The position numbers and the translations under genes were made by a program. The notes below the pieces were generated by a model. It did no database searches and was not told where the DNA came from. It saw only the letters and a list, made by a program, of their open reading frames with translations. A stretch of DNA of 64,000 nucleotides from Tropicimonas marinistellae (GTDB lineage Bacteria; Pseudomonadota; Alphaproteobacteria; Rhodobacterales; Rhodobacteraceae): positions 1 through 64,000 of the forward strand of contig NZ_LNCI01000013.1 of the NCBI RefSeq assembly GCF_001509585.1, read 5' to 3'. Shown here piece by piece: positions 37,799-47,022 of this stretch (positions within the stretch are counted from its first letter, which is position 1; every line of letters starts with the position of its first letter).

Positions 37799-39934
37799 CT
37801 ACTGTGCGGCGCGCATCTCCTCGGAGCGCTCCGCATTACGCACTCGTGCCACCTCGGCCACGTCGTTGTCAGCCTCCAGTGCCGTCATCACCATATGAAG
37901 GTGTTCAACGTCGCGCAGATCCACGTCGATTTCGAGGCGATAAAAGTCTGGCTTCCTGTCCATGAAGTGCAGGTCAGAGATATTGGCCTTCTGCTCGCCG
38001 ATCAATGTACAAATCCGCCCCAGCACCCCGGCGTCGTTGCTGATGGTCATCTCGAGCGTAACGGTGTAGATGGCCGCGTGAAGCCCGGTATGCCAGTGCA
38101 GGTCCACCCAACGGTCCGGCTGGTTTTCCAACTCGACGAGCGTCGGGCAGTCGATCGCGTGGACCACCACCCCTTGGCCTCGGTAGGTGATACCGACGAT
38201 GCGTTCGCCAGGCACCGGCTGGCAGCATGTGCCACGCGTGGGGGTCTGGTCGGAGGCAAGGCCGAGCACGGCGCGTTCCTGCTCAACCTCCTCCCCCTCG
38301 CGAGCCGCGAGTTCCGGATAGAGCGTGCTCACCACGTCCCGTGCCGACAGTTCCGCGCTGCCCAGACGCGCCAGCAACTCCTCGCCGTCCTCCAGGCCCA
38401 TTTGCTTTGCGGCCGTCCTGAGTGCCTTGTCGGTGGCCTTTTTGCCAACGTGGTCGAAGGCAACCCGTGCCAGTTCGGCGCCAAGCTTGATGTAGCGTTC
38501 GCGGTTTTCCTCGCGCAGGCTGCGGCGGATCGCCGATTTCGCCCGCCCGGTCACAACAATGTCGAGCCAGGTCGCCTGCGGCCGTTGTCCTTCTGCGGTG
38601 ATGATCTCCACCGACTGGCCGTTCTTCAAACGGGTCCAGAGCGGGACCCGGACACCGTCTATCTTGGCGCCGACGCAACTGTCGCCGATGCGGGTGTGAA
38701 TGCCGTAGGCATAGTCGAGCGGCGTCGCCCCCTTGGGCAGCTTGATGACGTCGCCCTTCGGCGTGAAACAGAACACCTGGTCCGAGTACATCTCGAGCTT
38801 CATGTGCTCGAGGAAATCCGTGTTGGAGCTGTCGTCGAACCGCTCCGACAAGGTCGTGATCCATTTCGCCGGGTCCACCGCGAACGGGTTTTCGGCCCGC
38901 ACGCCATCCCGGTAGGACCAATGCGCCGCCACGCCCGATTCGGCGACCTCGTGCATCTGCCGGGTGCGGATCTGGATTTCCACCTGCTTGCCGTCGCGTC
39001 CCGAAACCGTGGTGTGAATCGAGCGGTAGCCGTTCGACTTGGGCTGGCTGATGTAGTCCTTGAACCGACCAGGCACCGCTTTCCACCTCTGGTGAATGGC
39101 GCCGAGGACAAGGTAGCAATCCAACTCGTCCTCCGTGATCACGCGGAAGCCGTAGATGTCGGAGAGCCGGGAGAACCCCTGCCCCTTTTCCTGCATCTTG
39201 CGCCAGATCGAGTAGGGTTTTTTCGCGCGTCCGAAGACTTCGGCGTCAATCCCGACACGGTCCAGTTCCAGGCGGATATCATGGGTGATCTTGTGGATCA
39301 CGTCGCCGGTCTCACGCTGCAGCGTGATGAAGCGCCGGATGATCGAGGAGCGGCCCTCCGGGTTGAGGACCCGGAACGACAGGTCCTCCAACTCCTCGCG
39401 CATCCACTGCATGCCCATGCGCCCTGCGAGCGGGGCGTAGATGTCCATGGTCTCGCGGGACTTCTTCACCTGCTTGTCGGTCTGCTGGTACTTGATCGTC
39501 CGCATGTTGTGCAGACGGTCCGCAAGCTTCACGAGGATCACGCGAAGATCCTTCGACATCGCCATGAAAAGCTTGCGGAAGTTCTCCGCCTGCTTGGTCT
39601 CCGACGAGGAGAGCTGCAGGTTCGTCAGCTTGGTGACGCCGTCCACCAACTCGGCCACTTCGGTGCCGAACCGACGCTCCACATCGGAATAGCTTGCGCG
39701 GGTATCCTCGATCGTGTCGTGCAGAAGCGCGGTGATGATCGTCGCATCGTCCAGCCGCTGCTCGGTCAGCAGCGCCGCCACCGCGACGGGGTGGGTAAAA
39801 TAGGGCTCGCCGGAGTGGCGCATCTGTCCCGCATGCATATCCGCCCCGAAGGCATATGCCTCTCGGAGTTTGTCCGTGTTGCTGTGCGGATTGTAGGCTG
39901 TGACCAGAGCGACGAGGTCTTCGACATCAATCAT
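37799..39934 (-). CDS. rsh: Bifunctional (p)ppGpp synthetase/hydrolase (RelA/SpoT)
   Basis: A 711-residue RSH protein that makes and degrades the stringent-response alarmone. In order: HD hydrolase (about 25-160, with GEPYFTHPVAVA and LLHDTIEDT), synthetase domain (about 230-340, with YGFRVITEDELDCY and YISQPKSNGYRSIHT), TGS domain (about 380-440, with FTPKGDVIKLPKGATPLDYA), a linker, and a C-terminal ACT domain. The intact HDT motif suggests active hydrolysis. rpoZ lies directly upstream, the classic alphaproteobacterial arrangement. Confidence 0.95.
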   Translation of the reverse strand: MIDVEDLVALVTAYNPHSNTDKLREAYAFGADMHAGQMRHSGEPYFTHPVAVAALLTEQRLDDATIITALLHDTIEDTRASYSDVERRFGTEVAELVDGVTKLTNLQLSSSETKQAENFRKLFMAMSKDLRVILVKLADRLHNMRTIKYQQTDKQVKKSRETMDIYAPLAGRMGMQWMREELEDLSFRVLNPEGRSSIIRRFITLQRETGDVIHKITHDIRLELDRVGIDAEVFGRAKKPYSIWRKMQEKGQGFSRLSDIYGFRVITEDELDCYLVLGAIHQRWKAVPGRFKDYISQPKSNGYRSIHTTVSGRDGKQVEIQIRTRQMHEVAESGVAAHWSYRDGVRAENPFAVDPAKWITTLSERFDDSSNTDFLEHMKLEMYSDQVFCFTPKGDVIKLPKGATPLDYAYGIHTRIGDSCVGAKIDGVRVPLWTRLKNGQSVEIITAEGQRPQATWLDIVVTGRAKSAIRRSLREENRERYIKLGAELARVAFDHVGKKATDKALRTAAKQMGLEDGEELLARLGSAELSARDVVSTLYPELAAREGEEVEQERAVLGLASDQTPTRGTCCQPVPGERIVGITYRGQGVVVHAIDCPTLVELENQPDRWVDLHWHTGLHAAIYTVTLEMTISNDAGVLGRICTLIGEQKANISDLHFMDRKPDFYRLEIDVDLRDVEHLHMVMTALEADNDVAEVARVRNAERSEEMRAAQ

Positions 39935-39973
39935 GACGCGCTGGTCCCAACCCTTCTGGCGCTGGCCCCGGCC

Positions 39974-40330
39974 CTAGCGGGACTCCTGCGCTTCCATCAG
40001 CGCGCGCAGAAGCTTTTCTTCGTCCATGCCATCGTCCGCCGGCTTGTCGGGCGTCTCGGCCCCCATCAGCAGCGCCATGGAATCTTCTTCCGGCTCGTCC
40101 ACCTCGATCTGGGTCTGGTTCGCCTCGATCATCCGCTCGCGCAGGTCGTCGGCCTGCTGCGTCTCCTCGGCGATCTCGCGAAGGGCGACAACCGGGTTCT
40201 TGTCGTTGTCGCGGTCAACCGTGATCTGAGCACCGGAGGACACTTCGCGCGCACGATGGGCGGCGAGCATCACCAATTCGAAACGGTTGGGAACCTTGTC
40301 AACGCAATCTTCGACCGTCACGCGGGCCAT
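39974..40330 (-). CDS. rpoZ: DNA-directed RNA polymerase omega subunit
   Basis: A 118-residue omega subunit, which assists beta' folding and holds part of a ppGpp site in some bacteria. The N-terminal part [20 protein letters not shown] and the block [12 protein letters not shown] are diagnostic. An acidic tail follows, as is common in this order. The ATG at 40330 gives the standard start. It is co-directional with rsh across 39 bases. Confidence 0.96.
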   Translation of the reverse strand: MARVTVEDCVDKVPNRFELVMLAAHRAREVSSGAQITVDRDNDKNPVVALREIAEETQQADDLRERMIEANQTQIEVDEPEEDSMALLMGAETPDKPADDGMDEEKLLRALMEAQESR

Positions 40331-40368
40331 CGGCAACTCCAGTCCTGCCAGGGGTGGGAGCGCGTTAG

Positions 40369-40995
40369 TTAGCGCCCCTTGGCAAAAAGCGCAAGGGATT
40401 CGGCAGATTCGAGTGGCACGATCCCCGAACGATCTGCCTCGGTCAAGTCCCGGCACATCTGCTGCGCGCTCATGTCAAGCACAGGGTGCCGCCACTCCGG
40501 CGCGATATCGCAGAGCGGAATCAGCACGAAGGCCCTGTCCTGGATGCGGGGATGCGGTAGGATAAGGCGGTCCGGCGCGGCCTGTGTCTGGCGATCGAAC
40601 GGCAGATCGTGCCAGGACTGCCATACGTCCGGATCCGGTAGCACCACGCCGCCAAAATCGAGCAGGTCGAGATCAAGCGTTCGTGCGCCCCACCGTTTTT
40701 CCCGGCGACGCTCGAATCGGCCTTCGATCTGGTGGAGGAAGGAAAGCAGCTCTCCGGCACCGAGTGTCGTCGAAACGGATACAACCGCGTTGATGTAGTC
40801 GGGCCCCGCCCCTGCCGGCACGCAAGGTGTGGCAAACAGGCGGCTGGCGGCAACAACCCGTGTCTCGTCGCCATCCAGCGCCGCGATTCCCGCCAAAGCG
40901 AGTTCGGCCGGCCCCGTCATTCCCAACGCGACATTGGAACCGACCGAAATCGTCGCCTTTGTGTCGCTTTTGTAACGTGATATATCTTGCGGCAA
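40369..40995 (-). CDS. folK: 2-Amino-4-hydroxy-6-hydroxymethyldihydropteridine diphosphokinase
   Basis: A 208-residue pyrophosphokinase of folate synthesis. SVGSNVALG is the N-terminal glycine-rich start, GPDYINAVV and [14 protein letters not shown] hold the metal- and substrate-binding residues, and [16 protein letters not shown] is the family signature. No ATG suits the N-terminus, so the TTG at 40995 is the best start, with only a weak upstream site. It is co-directional with rpoZ and divergent from the NYN gene. Confidence 0.9.
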   Translation of the reverse strand: MPQDISRYKSDTKATISVGSNVALGMTGPAELALAGIAALDGDETRVVAASRLFATPCVPAGAGPDYINAVVSVSTTLGAGELLSFLHQIEGRFERRREKRWGARTLDLDLLDFGGVVLPDPDVWQSWHDLPFDRQTQAAPDRLILPHPRIQDRAFVLIPLCDIAPEWRHPVLDMSAQQMCRDLTEADRSGIVPLESAESLALFAKGR

Positions 40996-41087
40996 GCCGA
41001 GATTTCCCTATTTTCACAGTGCTGTCTGGTTCGATCCACTCAACCACTCACTCTTAGAGCCGGGCAGATATATCGGAAGGATATTTA

Positions 41088-41666
41088 ATGTTCTACAGAG
41101 ACGAGCGACTTGCGCTCTTCATCGACGGCTCCAATCTCTACGCTGCCGCAAAATCCCTGGGTTTCGACATCGACTACAAGTTGTTGCGCCAGGAATTCAT
41201 GCGGCGGGGTAAGCTGCTTCGGGCCTTCTACTACACGGCTTTGCTGGAAAACGACGACTATTCACCCATCCGTCCCCTTGTCGACTGGCTGCATTACAAC
41301 GGCTTCACGATGGTGACGAAACCGGCGAAGGAATACATCGACAGTCAGGGCCGCCGCAAAGTCAAAGGCAACATGGATATCGAGCTTACGGTCGATGCCA
41401 TGGAACTGGCTCCGCATGTCGACCATGTTGTGCTGTTTTCCGGCGATGGCGACTTCCGTCCGCTCGTGGAAAGCCTGCAACGCTCCGGCGTCCGCGTGTC
41501 GGTGGTGTCGACCATTCGCAGCCAGCCGCCGATGATCGCCGACGAGCTGCGGCGCCAGGCGGACAACTTCATCGAACTCGACGACCTGAAGGATGTGATC
41601 GGGCGGCCCCCGCGGGAGCCTCGCCATTCGGAACAGGCGGATTCGGAAGAACTCGCGCGCAGCTGA
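41088..41666 (+). CDS. NYN-domain (LabA-like) protein
   Basis: A 192-residue protein with the PIN-like NYN fold. Acidic residues that would bind metal lie in LALFIDGSNLY (Asp13), NMDIELTVDAM and FSGDGDFRPLVE. NYN proteins are putative RNases or RNA-processing enzymes. In cyanobacteria LabA has a regulatory role. The tail after about residue 165 is charged and probably disordered. CGGAAGGA precedes the ATG. It stands alone and ends in a good terminator. Confidence 0.87.
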   Translation: MFYRDERLALFIDGSNLYAAAKSLGFDIDYKLLRQEFMRRGKLLRAFYYTALLENDDYSPIRPLVDWLHYNGFTMVTKPAKEYIDSQGRRKVKGNMDIELTVDAMELAPHVDHVVLFSGDGDFRPLVESLQRSGVRVSVVSTIRSQPPMIADELRRQADNFIELDDLKDVIGRPPREPRHSEQADSEELARS

Positions 41667-41693
41667 TCGCAACACCCGTTGTATCAGGAACCG

Positions 41694-41719
41694 GCCCGCC
41701 CCTTCGGCGGGCCGTTTTG
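41694..41719 (+). terminator. Intrinsic terminator of the NYN gene
   Basis: GGCCCGCC (41694-41701) and GGCGGGCC (41707-41714) form a perfect 8-bp stem with a five-base loop, followed by GTTTTG. It lies 28 bases after the stop codon. Confidence 0.85.
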
Positions 41720-41802
41720 CGTTCGCCCCTGGCACCCTCAGCCAAGCGGGGCTGGACGCGAGGCCCCGGGCGACATAGGTCTTTCACTCGGAGGCCGAGA
41801 CC

Positions 41803-42756
41803 ATGACGCAACCAGCTCTGAAACTCTATCTCGCGGCACCCCGTGGCTTCTGTGCCGGGGTGGATCGTGCGATCAAGATCGTCGAGATGGCGTTGGAGAA
41901 ATGGGGAGCCCCTGTCTTCGTCCGCCACGAGATCGTTCACAACCGGTTCGTTGTCGACGGCCTGCGGGAAAAAGGTGCCGTGTTTGTCGAGGAGCTGGAT
42001 GATTGCCCGCTGGACCGGCCGGTGGTTTTTTCCGCGCACGGCGTTCCGAAATCGGTACCAGCGGAAGCGGAACGCCGGAACATGATCTATGTCGACGCCA
42101 CCTGCCCGCTTGTCAGCAAGGTTCACATTGAAGCCGAACGCCATGCCGAGCAGGGCTTGCAGATCGTCATGATCGGCCACGCCGGCCACCCGGAAACGAT
42201 CGGCACCATGGGCCAGCTGCCGGCCGGTGACGTGCTGCTGGTTGAACGTGCCGACGACGTGGCCGGGCTGGACGTCCGCGACCCGGACAAGCTGGCCTAT
42301 GTCACCCAGACCACGCTGTCCGTCGACGACACAGCCGACGTCGTGTCCGCGCTGCAGGCCCGGTTCCCGAAGATCGTCGGCCCGCACAAGGAAGACATTT
42401 GCTACGCCACGACCAATCGGCAGGAAGCGGTGAAGGCCATGGCGCCGAACGTCGATGCGATTCTCGTGATTGGCGCGCCGAATTCTTCCAATTCCCGGCG
42501 CCTTGTGGAGGTCGGTGCGCGCGCCGGATGCGCCTATGCCCAGCTCGTGCAGCGCGCCACCGACATCGACTGGCGCGCATTGGAAGGGATCGAGTCTCTC
42601 GGGATCACGGCCGGAGCGTCCGCCCCCGAAGTCCTCGTGCGCGAGGTCATTGATGCCGTGAAGGCACGCTACGACGTCACGCTGGAGCAGGTGGAAACGG
42701 CCGTGGAGCGCGTGGAATTCAAGGTGCCAAAAGTGCTGCGGGAGACCGTTGCGTGA
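41803..42756 (+). CDS. ispH: 4-Hydroxy-3-methylbut-2-enyl diphosphate reductase
   Basis: A 317-residue iron-sulfur enzyme that performs the last step of the MEP pathway, forming IPP and DMAPP. The three cluster cysteines are Cys17 ([11 protein letters not shown]), Cys101 (DATCPLVSK) and Cys200 ([11 protein letters not shown]). The catalytic Glu-containing [11 protein letters not shown] and the NSSNSRRL substrate loop are present. It begins a run of five tightly packed genes up to rnhA, and its stop overlaps the LysE-type gene. Confidence 0.97.
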   Translation: MTQPALKLYLAAPRGFCAGVDRAIKIVEMALEKWGAPVFVRHEIVHNRFVVDGLREKGAVFVEELDDCPLDRPVVFSAHGVPKSVPAEAERRNMIYVDATCPLVSKVHIEAERHAEQGLQIVMIGHAGHPETIGTMGQLPAGDVLLVERADDVAGLDVRDPDKLAYVTQTTLSVDDTADVVSALQARFPKIVGPHKEDICYATTNRQEAVKAMAPNVDAILVIGAPNSSNSRRLVEVGARAGCAYAQLVQRATDIDWRALEGIESLGITAGASAPEVLVREVIDAVKARYDVTLEQVETAVERVEFKVPKVLRETVA

Positions 42757-43367
42757 TGTCCCTTCAGTTCCTCTTGACCGCTCTTGTCGTCGTGGTCGCC
42801 CCGGGCACCGGCGTCGTTTACACCCTCGCGACGGGGCTCGGACAAGGACGGCGCGCGGCGATCTGGGCGGCGCTCGGCTGCACATTCGGGATCGTCCCGC
42901 ATCTCGCGGCTGCGGTGCTCGGGCTTGCGGCGGTGCTTCACACCTCGGCGCTCCTGTTCCAGATCGTCAAGTTCGCCGGTGTCGCCTATCTGCTCTGGCT
43001 TGCCTGGCAGGCGTTGAAGTCCGGAGGCGCGCTTGCGATCTCACCGTCCAAGGGGGCGCCGCAACCCTGGCCGATCGCCCGCCGCGGTGCGTTGATCAAT
43101 ATCCTCAACCCCAAGCTCTCGATCTTCTTCCTGGCGCTTCTGCCGCCGTTCCTGAGTGGCGATCCAGCCGCCGCGACGCGTGAAATGGTGCTGCTCGGGG
43201 CGGTCTTCATGGCAATGACCTTCGCCGTGTTCGTGCTCTACGGCGCATTCGCCGCGGCGGCGCGAAAGGCGATTCTCTCCAGCGACCGCGCAATGCGCTG
43301 GCTGAACCGGTCCTTCGCGGCCATCTTCGCCGCCCTCGGCGCACGACTTGCATTGGAACGCGCATGA
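42756..43367 (+). CDS. LysE/RhtB family exporter
   Basis: A 203-residue membrane protein with about six hydrophobic segments. Family motifs are APGTGVVYTLATGLGQGRR near residue 15, the region GVAYLLWLAWQALKS, and INILNPKLSIFFLALLPPF. Members export amino acids such as lysine, homoserine or threonine, while this substrate is unknown. Translation could start at the ATG at 42756, which overlaps the ispH stop by one base, or at the GTG three bases earlier. Confidence 0.88.
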   Translation: MSLQFLLTALVVVVAPGTGVVYTLATGLGQGRRAAIWAALGCTFGIVPHLAAAVLGLAAVLHTSALLFQIVKFAGVAYLLWLAWQALKSGGALAISPSKGAPQPWPIARRGALINILNPKLSIFFLALLPPFLSGDPAAATREMVLLGAVFMAMTFAVFVLYGAFAAAARKAILSSDRAMRWLNRSFAAIFAALGARLALERA

Positions 43368-43816
43368 AGGCGATCCCCAGAACCGCGCTACTGCTCGGGC
43401 TGGCCGGGTTGATTCCGTTTCTGTGGGGTGTCGTCACTCGCTTTTCGCCAGCGATGCACGATCTCACGCTCGCCCTGGCAGGCCCACGCTTCGTCGCCCC
43501 CTACATCCTGCTCTACTACGGCACGATCATCCTGGCGTTCATGTCCGGCGTGCTCTGGGGCTTCGCCGCGCGCGCCGATACACATGCCGCCAGCCTCGGC
43601 TACGCGTTGTCGGTGGTCCCGGCTCTCTGGGCGTTCCTCTTCACCGGCACCGGTCCGGTCAGCACCGCGCTCTACCTCATCGTCGGCTTCGTCGGCGTGC
43701 TGGGTATCGACTGGCTCTTCTGGTCAAACGGCCTGACCCCGTCGTGGTGGATGGCCCTGCGCATCCCGCTTACGGTTGTCGTTGTCGGCTGCCTGGCCGT
43801 CGTGGCCTTCACCTGA
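43364..43816 (+). CDS. DUF3429 family membrane protein
   Basis: A 150-residue protein with about five hydrophobic helices and family text LLGLAGLIPFLWG, ILLYYGTIILAFMSGVLWGF and GIDWLFW. DUF3429 proteins are small inner-membrane proteins of unknown function. Its start overlaps the LysE-type gene by four bases and its stop overlaps the methyltransferase gene by one, so all three are translationally coupled. Confidence 0.85.
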   Translation: MKAIPRTALLLGLAGLIPFLWGVVTRFSPAMHDLTLALAGPRFVAPYILLYYGTIILAFMSGVLWGFAARADTHAASLGYALSVVPALWAFLFTGTGPVSTALYLIVGFVGVLGIDWLFWSNGLTPSWWMALRIPLTVVVVGCLAVVAFT

Positions 43817-44409
43817 TGCCCGACGCCCGTACGATATCCCTCTACGACACCGAGGCGGAAGGGTACGCCGACCTCGTTTCCAGCGACAAACCCTACCCGA
43901 GGCTCGAAGCATTCATCACATCCATGCCGCCCGGTGGAACCGTGCTGGACCTCGGCTGCGGCCCGGGAAACTGGGCCGCGCGCATGATCGATTGCGGACT
44001 GACCGTCGACGCGCTGGACGCCTCGGCCGGCATGGCTACGGTCGCGCGAAAAACCTATGGCATCGAGGTCCGGGTCGGGACGTTCGACGACGTGTCGGGC
44101 GAGGCGATCTACGACGGCATCTGGGCGCATTTCAGCCTTCTGCACGCGCCGCGCAACGCGCTGCCGCACCATCTCGCAACGCTCGGTCGCGCGCTGAAAC
44201 CCGGCGGGCGCTTCCTGCTGGCGATGAAACTCGGCGAAGGGAGCGGCAGGGATGGGAAGGACCGCCTCTACACCTACTACGCGGAGCCGGAGCTCCTGCG
44301 CCTGACGACAGAAGCCGGATTCGAGATCCTCGACCGCGAACTCGGAACTGGCACCGGCTTCGACGGATCTTCACACGCGTTCATTGTGCTTCACGCCACG
44401 CGCCCGTGA
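43816..44409 (+). CDS. Class I SAM-dependent methyltransferase
   Basis: A 197-residue methyltransferase. SAM-binding motif I is VLDLGCGPGNWAARM (about residues 43-57), the acidic end of strand 2 is in VDALDAS, and the post-motif ALKPGGRFLLAMKLGEG is present. YDTEAEGYADLV near the start resembles small-molecule methyltransferases. The substrate is unknown. The ATG at 43816 shares its A with the preceding stop codon. Confidence 0.9.
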   Translation: MPDARTISLYDTEAEGYADLVSSDKPYPRLEAFITSMPPGGTVLDLGCGPGNWAARMIDCGLTVDALDASAGMATVARKTYGIEVRVGTFDDVSGEAIYDGIWAHFSLLHAPRNALPHHLATLGRALKPGGRFLLAMKLGEGSGRDGKDRLYTYYAEPELLRLTTEAGFEILDRELGTGTGFDGSSHAFIVLHATRP

Positions 44410-44448
44410 TCCCTTGCTCCCGGCCGCCAGCTGACGTATCCGCCGATC

Positions 44449-44901
44449 ATGCCAGATCTTTTCGCCTTTACCGACGGAGCCTGCTCCGGAAATCCCGGCC
44501 CGGGCGGCTGGGGCGCGCTGCTGCAAGCCAGGGACGGCGAGACAATCGTCAAGGAACGTGAACTTCAGGGCGGCGAGCCTGCAACCACGAACAATCGCAT
44601 GGAATTGCTGGCCGCGATCTCCGCACTGGAAAGCCTCTCGCGGCCGACATCGATCACCATCGTCACAGATTCGGCCTATGTAAAAAACGGCGTGACGAGT
44701 TGGATCCATGGCTGGAAGAAGAACGGCTGGAAGACCGCGGCAAAGAAACCCGTGAAAAACGAGGAACTCTGGAAACGCCTGGACGCCGCCCAATCCCGCC
44801 ACCGGGTCACCTGGGAATGGGTGAAGGGCCACGCCGGCCACCCGGAGAACGAACGCGCGGACGCCCTGGCACGGGCAGGAATGGCACCGTTCAAGGCCTG
44901 A
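44449..44901 (+). CDS. rnhA: Ribonuclease HI
   Basis: A 150-residue RNase H that cleaves the RNA strand of RNA-DNA hybrids. Active-site acids are Asp9 ([11 protein letters not shown]), Glu52 (NNRMELLA), Asp74 (VTDSAYV) and Asp138 (NERADALA), with the catalytic-loop His in [31 protein letters not shown] is the basic handle. Right after the stop ATCGCCC (44902-44908) and GGGCGAT (44912-44918) form a small stem-loop. Confidence 0.97.
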   Translation: MPDLFAFTDGACSGNPGPGGWGALLQARDGETIVKERELQGGEPATTNNRMELLAAISALESLSRPTSITIVTDSAYVKNGVTSWIHGWKKNGWKTAAKKPVKNEELWKRLDAAQSRHRVTWEWVKGHAGHPENERADALARAGMAPFKA

Positions 44902-44917
44902 ATCGCCCTTCGGGCGA

Positions 44918-45100
44918 TGCCTCCGGCGGGGATACTTTCGGACAGAAGAAACCGGTACGGTGCGCCCGGCCACGTGAACCGGGCCGGGCGGCTTCTCCTG
45001 TCACGGTCATCGGCGTCCCCGCCTGTACCGTGGTCCGATGCTGCTTCAGCAGTGGTTAACAGCGGGTTTCTTCTGTCGCGAAATATCCCCGCCGGAGGCA
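44918..45100. repeat. Inverted pair of the intergenic repeat, rnhA-fmt
   Basis: Two full copies of the repeat seen at 9207-9238 face each other: 44918-44953 and 45065-45100. Over 36 bases 32 positions match. The 111-base centre is GC-rich and shows no gene. rnhA ends on one side and fmt ends on the other, so the pair again lies between convergent genes, as at 36962-37046. Confidence 0.8.
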
Positions 45101-45125
45101 TTGAATCCTTGCCACCGTGCCGGGA

Positions 45126-46025
45126 TCAGGTCAGCACGTCCGGAAGGGTGAGCCCGCGCAGGATTTCGTCCGCCGACATGGGGCGCTTGCCCTGGCGTTG
45201 GGCCTCCAGGATTTCCACCGCCCCTTGGCCGCAGGCGATGCGGAAGTCTCCCACGACCGCGCCTGGGGATCCGGTGCCGTCGGCGAGGCGGGAACGCAGG
45301 AGCTTGATCCGCTCGCCAGCCACCTCGCACCAGGCTCCGGGAAAGGGCGAGAGGCCGCGGATTTGCCGGTCGAGTTTCTGCGCCGGACGGGTCCAGTCGA
45401 TCCGTGCTTCCGACTTGTCGATCTTTTCCGCGTAGGTCACGCCATCGTCGGGCTGCGGCTGCGGCACCAGGTCGTCGAAGCGCTGCAGCGCGTCCACGAT
45501 CAGCCGCCCCCCCATGTCCGCCAGCCTGTCGTGCAGGTCCGCCGTGGTGTCCTCCGGGCCAATGGGCGTCGCCTCGCGCAGCAGGACGGGGCCGGTGTCG
45601 AGCCCCGCTTCCATCTGCATGATGCATATGCCGGTCTCCGTGTCGCCTGCCATCACCGCGCGGTGGATCGGCGCCGCGCCACGCCACCGCGGCAGCAGGG
45701 AGGCGTGGATATTCAGGCACCCACGCGCCGGCGCTTCCAGGATCGCGCGCGGCAGGATCAATCCGTAGGCGACGACCACCGCGATATCGGCGCCGAGCGC
45801 GGCAAAGGCATCCTTCTCTTCCTGCGGACGAAGCGACACCGGGTGGCGCACGTCGAGCCCGAGCGCCTCGCCGCGGGCCTGTACCGGGCTTGGCCGGGGT
45901 TTCTTGCCACGTCCCGCGGGCCGGGGGGGCTGCGTGTAGACCGCGGCGACCTCGTGGCCGGCCGCCACCAGCGCGTCGAGCGCAGGCACGGAAAAATCCG
46001 GCGTTCCCATGAAGACAAGCCGCAT
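45126..46025 (-). CDS. fmt: Methionyl-tRNA formyltransferase
   Basis: A 299-residue enzyme that formylates initiator Met-tRNA with 10-formyl-tetrahydrofolate. The N-terminal Rossmann part begins [15 protein letters not shown]. The catalytic Asn and His lie in [18 protein letters not shown] and the catalytic Asp region is [12 protein letters not shown]. The C-terminal domain binds tRNA. It is the last gene of a row of three deformylase-family genes and fmt, which couples formylation and deformylation. Confidence 0.96.
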   Translation of the reverse strand: MRLVFMGTPDFSVPALDALVAAGHEVAAVYTQPPRPAGRGKKPRPSPVQARGEALGLDVRHPVSLRPQEEKDAFAALGADIAVVVAYGLILPRAILEAPARGCLNIHASLLPRWRGAAPIHRAVMAGDTETGICIMQMEAGLDTGPVLLREATPIGPEDTTADLHDRLADMGGRLIVDALQRFDDLVPQPQPDDGVTYAEKIDKSEARIDWTRPAQKLDRQIRGLSPFPGAWCEVAGERIKLLRSRLADGTGSPGAVVGDFRIACGQGAVEILEAQRQGKRPMSADEILRGLTLPDVLT

Positions 46026-46028
46026 TCG

Positions 46029-46526
46029 CTACCCCTTCGCCTTGCGCGCCCGGCGCAATACCATGTCGCGTTTCGTCCGGCTCAGCCTGTCGAAGTACAT
46101 CCGGCCGTGGAGGTGGTCGATCTGGTGCTGGACGGAGATGGCCCAAAGTCCCTCGAAGGTCTGCCGCACTCGGATGCCCGCGTGATCGGTAAATGCCACC
46201 TCCACCCGCTCGGGGCGCTCCAGCCGGGCATGGACGCCGGGCAGATTTGGGCTCGCCTCGTCGTGGGCCCGCAATGTCGCGCTGGCGGAGAGGATCTCCG
46301 GATCGGCGAGACGTACCGCCCTGCCCCGCTCCTCCGAGCAATCCACCACGGCCAGGCGCAGCATCACGCCGATCTGCGGCGCCGCGAGGCCGAGGCCGGG
46401 CATCGCTTCCATCGTGTCGATCATGTCGTCCCAGATCGCGCGGATCTCGTCGGTGATCTCGCCCACCGGGCTGGCCGGTTCCCGCAGCCGCCTGTCCGGC
46501 CAGGGGACGAAGGGGCGCACACTCAT
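46029..46526 (-). CDS. Peptide-deformylase paralogue, active site altered
   Basis: A 165-residue member of the peptide deformylase fold with motif 1 intact (GLGLAAPQIG, residues 44-53). Motif 2, normally EGCLS with a metal-binding Cys, reads EASPNLPG (90-97), putting Ser92 in the Cys position. Motif 3, normally HEIDH, reads HQIDH (134-138), so the catalytic Glu is Gln135. With two key residues changed, normal deformylase activity is unlikely. It may be a structural or regulatory paralogue, or act on ribosomes. It overlaps the next def gene by four bases and lies three bases from fmt. Confidence 0.88.
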   Translation of the reverse strand: MSVRPFVPWPDRRLREPASPVGEITDEIRAIWDDMIDTMEAMPGLGLAAPQIGVMLRLAVVDCSEERGRAVRLADPEILSASATLRAHDEASPNLPGVHARLERPERVEVAFTDHAGIRVRQTFEGLWAISVQHQIDHLHGRMYFDRLSRTKRDMVLRRARKAKG

Positions 46527-47017
46527 GAACGGTACGCCTCGATAAGCGCCCGGCGTGTATCGCGATCCACGCGGTCGAGGGTGACGATCCCGTCGAGGTG
46601 ATCGAGCTCGTGCTGGGCACAGATCGCCTCTATCCCGCCAAGGTCGGCTTCGCGCTCCGCGCCATCGATGCCGGTCCAGCGCATGTGAACCTGTGCCGGG
46701 CGCTCCACGCGCGCGACGATTCCCGGAAGCGAGAGGCATCCCTCGTCGGCGCAGGCCAGTTCGGGAGACGTCCAGGTGATTTCGGGATTGATGCACACAA
46801 CCGGTTCGGGCGCGCGTTCCTTCCAGGTCGTGTCCATCACGAACATCCGGAGCGCCCGGCCCACTTGCGGCGCCGCAAGCCCGCGCCCCTCGGCGGCATA
46901 GAGTGTTTCCAGCATCTGCCCCGCCAGGTGCCGCACACCATCGTCGATCTCGCGCACCCGGTCGCAGACATGGGTCAGCACCGGATGCGGCCAGGAGAGA
47001 ATGGACAGCACTCCCAT
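46523..47017 (-). CDS. def: Peptide deformylase, second copy
   Basis: A 164-residue deformylase with a complete active site: GRGLAAPQVG (44-53), DEGCLSLPG with metal ligand Cys94, and QHELDHLDG with His136, Glu137 and His140. It removes the N-formyl group from nascent proteins. Divergence from the neighbouring copy suggests an old duplication. It starts at the ATG at 47017, six bases from the stop of the upstream copy, and overlaps the degenerate paralogue by four. Confidence 0.93.
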   Translation of the reverse strand: MGVLSILSWPHPVLTHVCDRVREIDDGVRHLAGQMLETLYAAEGRGLAAPQVGRALRMFVMDTTWKERAPEPVVCINPEITWTSPELACADEGCLSLPGIVARVERPAQVHMRWTGIDGAEREADLGGIEAICAQHELDHLDGIVTLDRVDRDTRRALIEAYRS

Positions 47018-47022
47018 CCCGC

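Noticed and set aside
37895-40372. Plus-strand frame of 825 codons
   Set aside because: Antisense to rsh and rpoZ; no family motifs.
40974-40990. TGATATATCTT near the folK start, like the word upstream of bfr
   Set aside because: It falls inside the likely folK coding start, lacks the second arm of the dyad and is probably chance.
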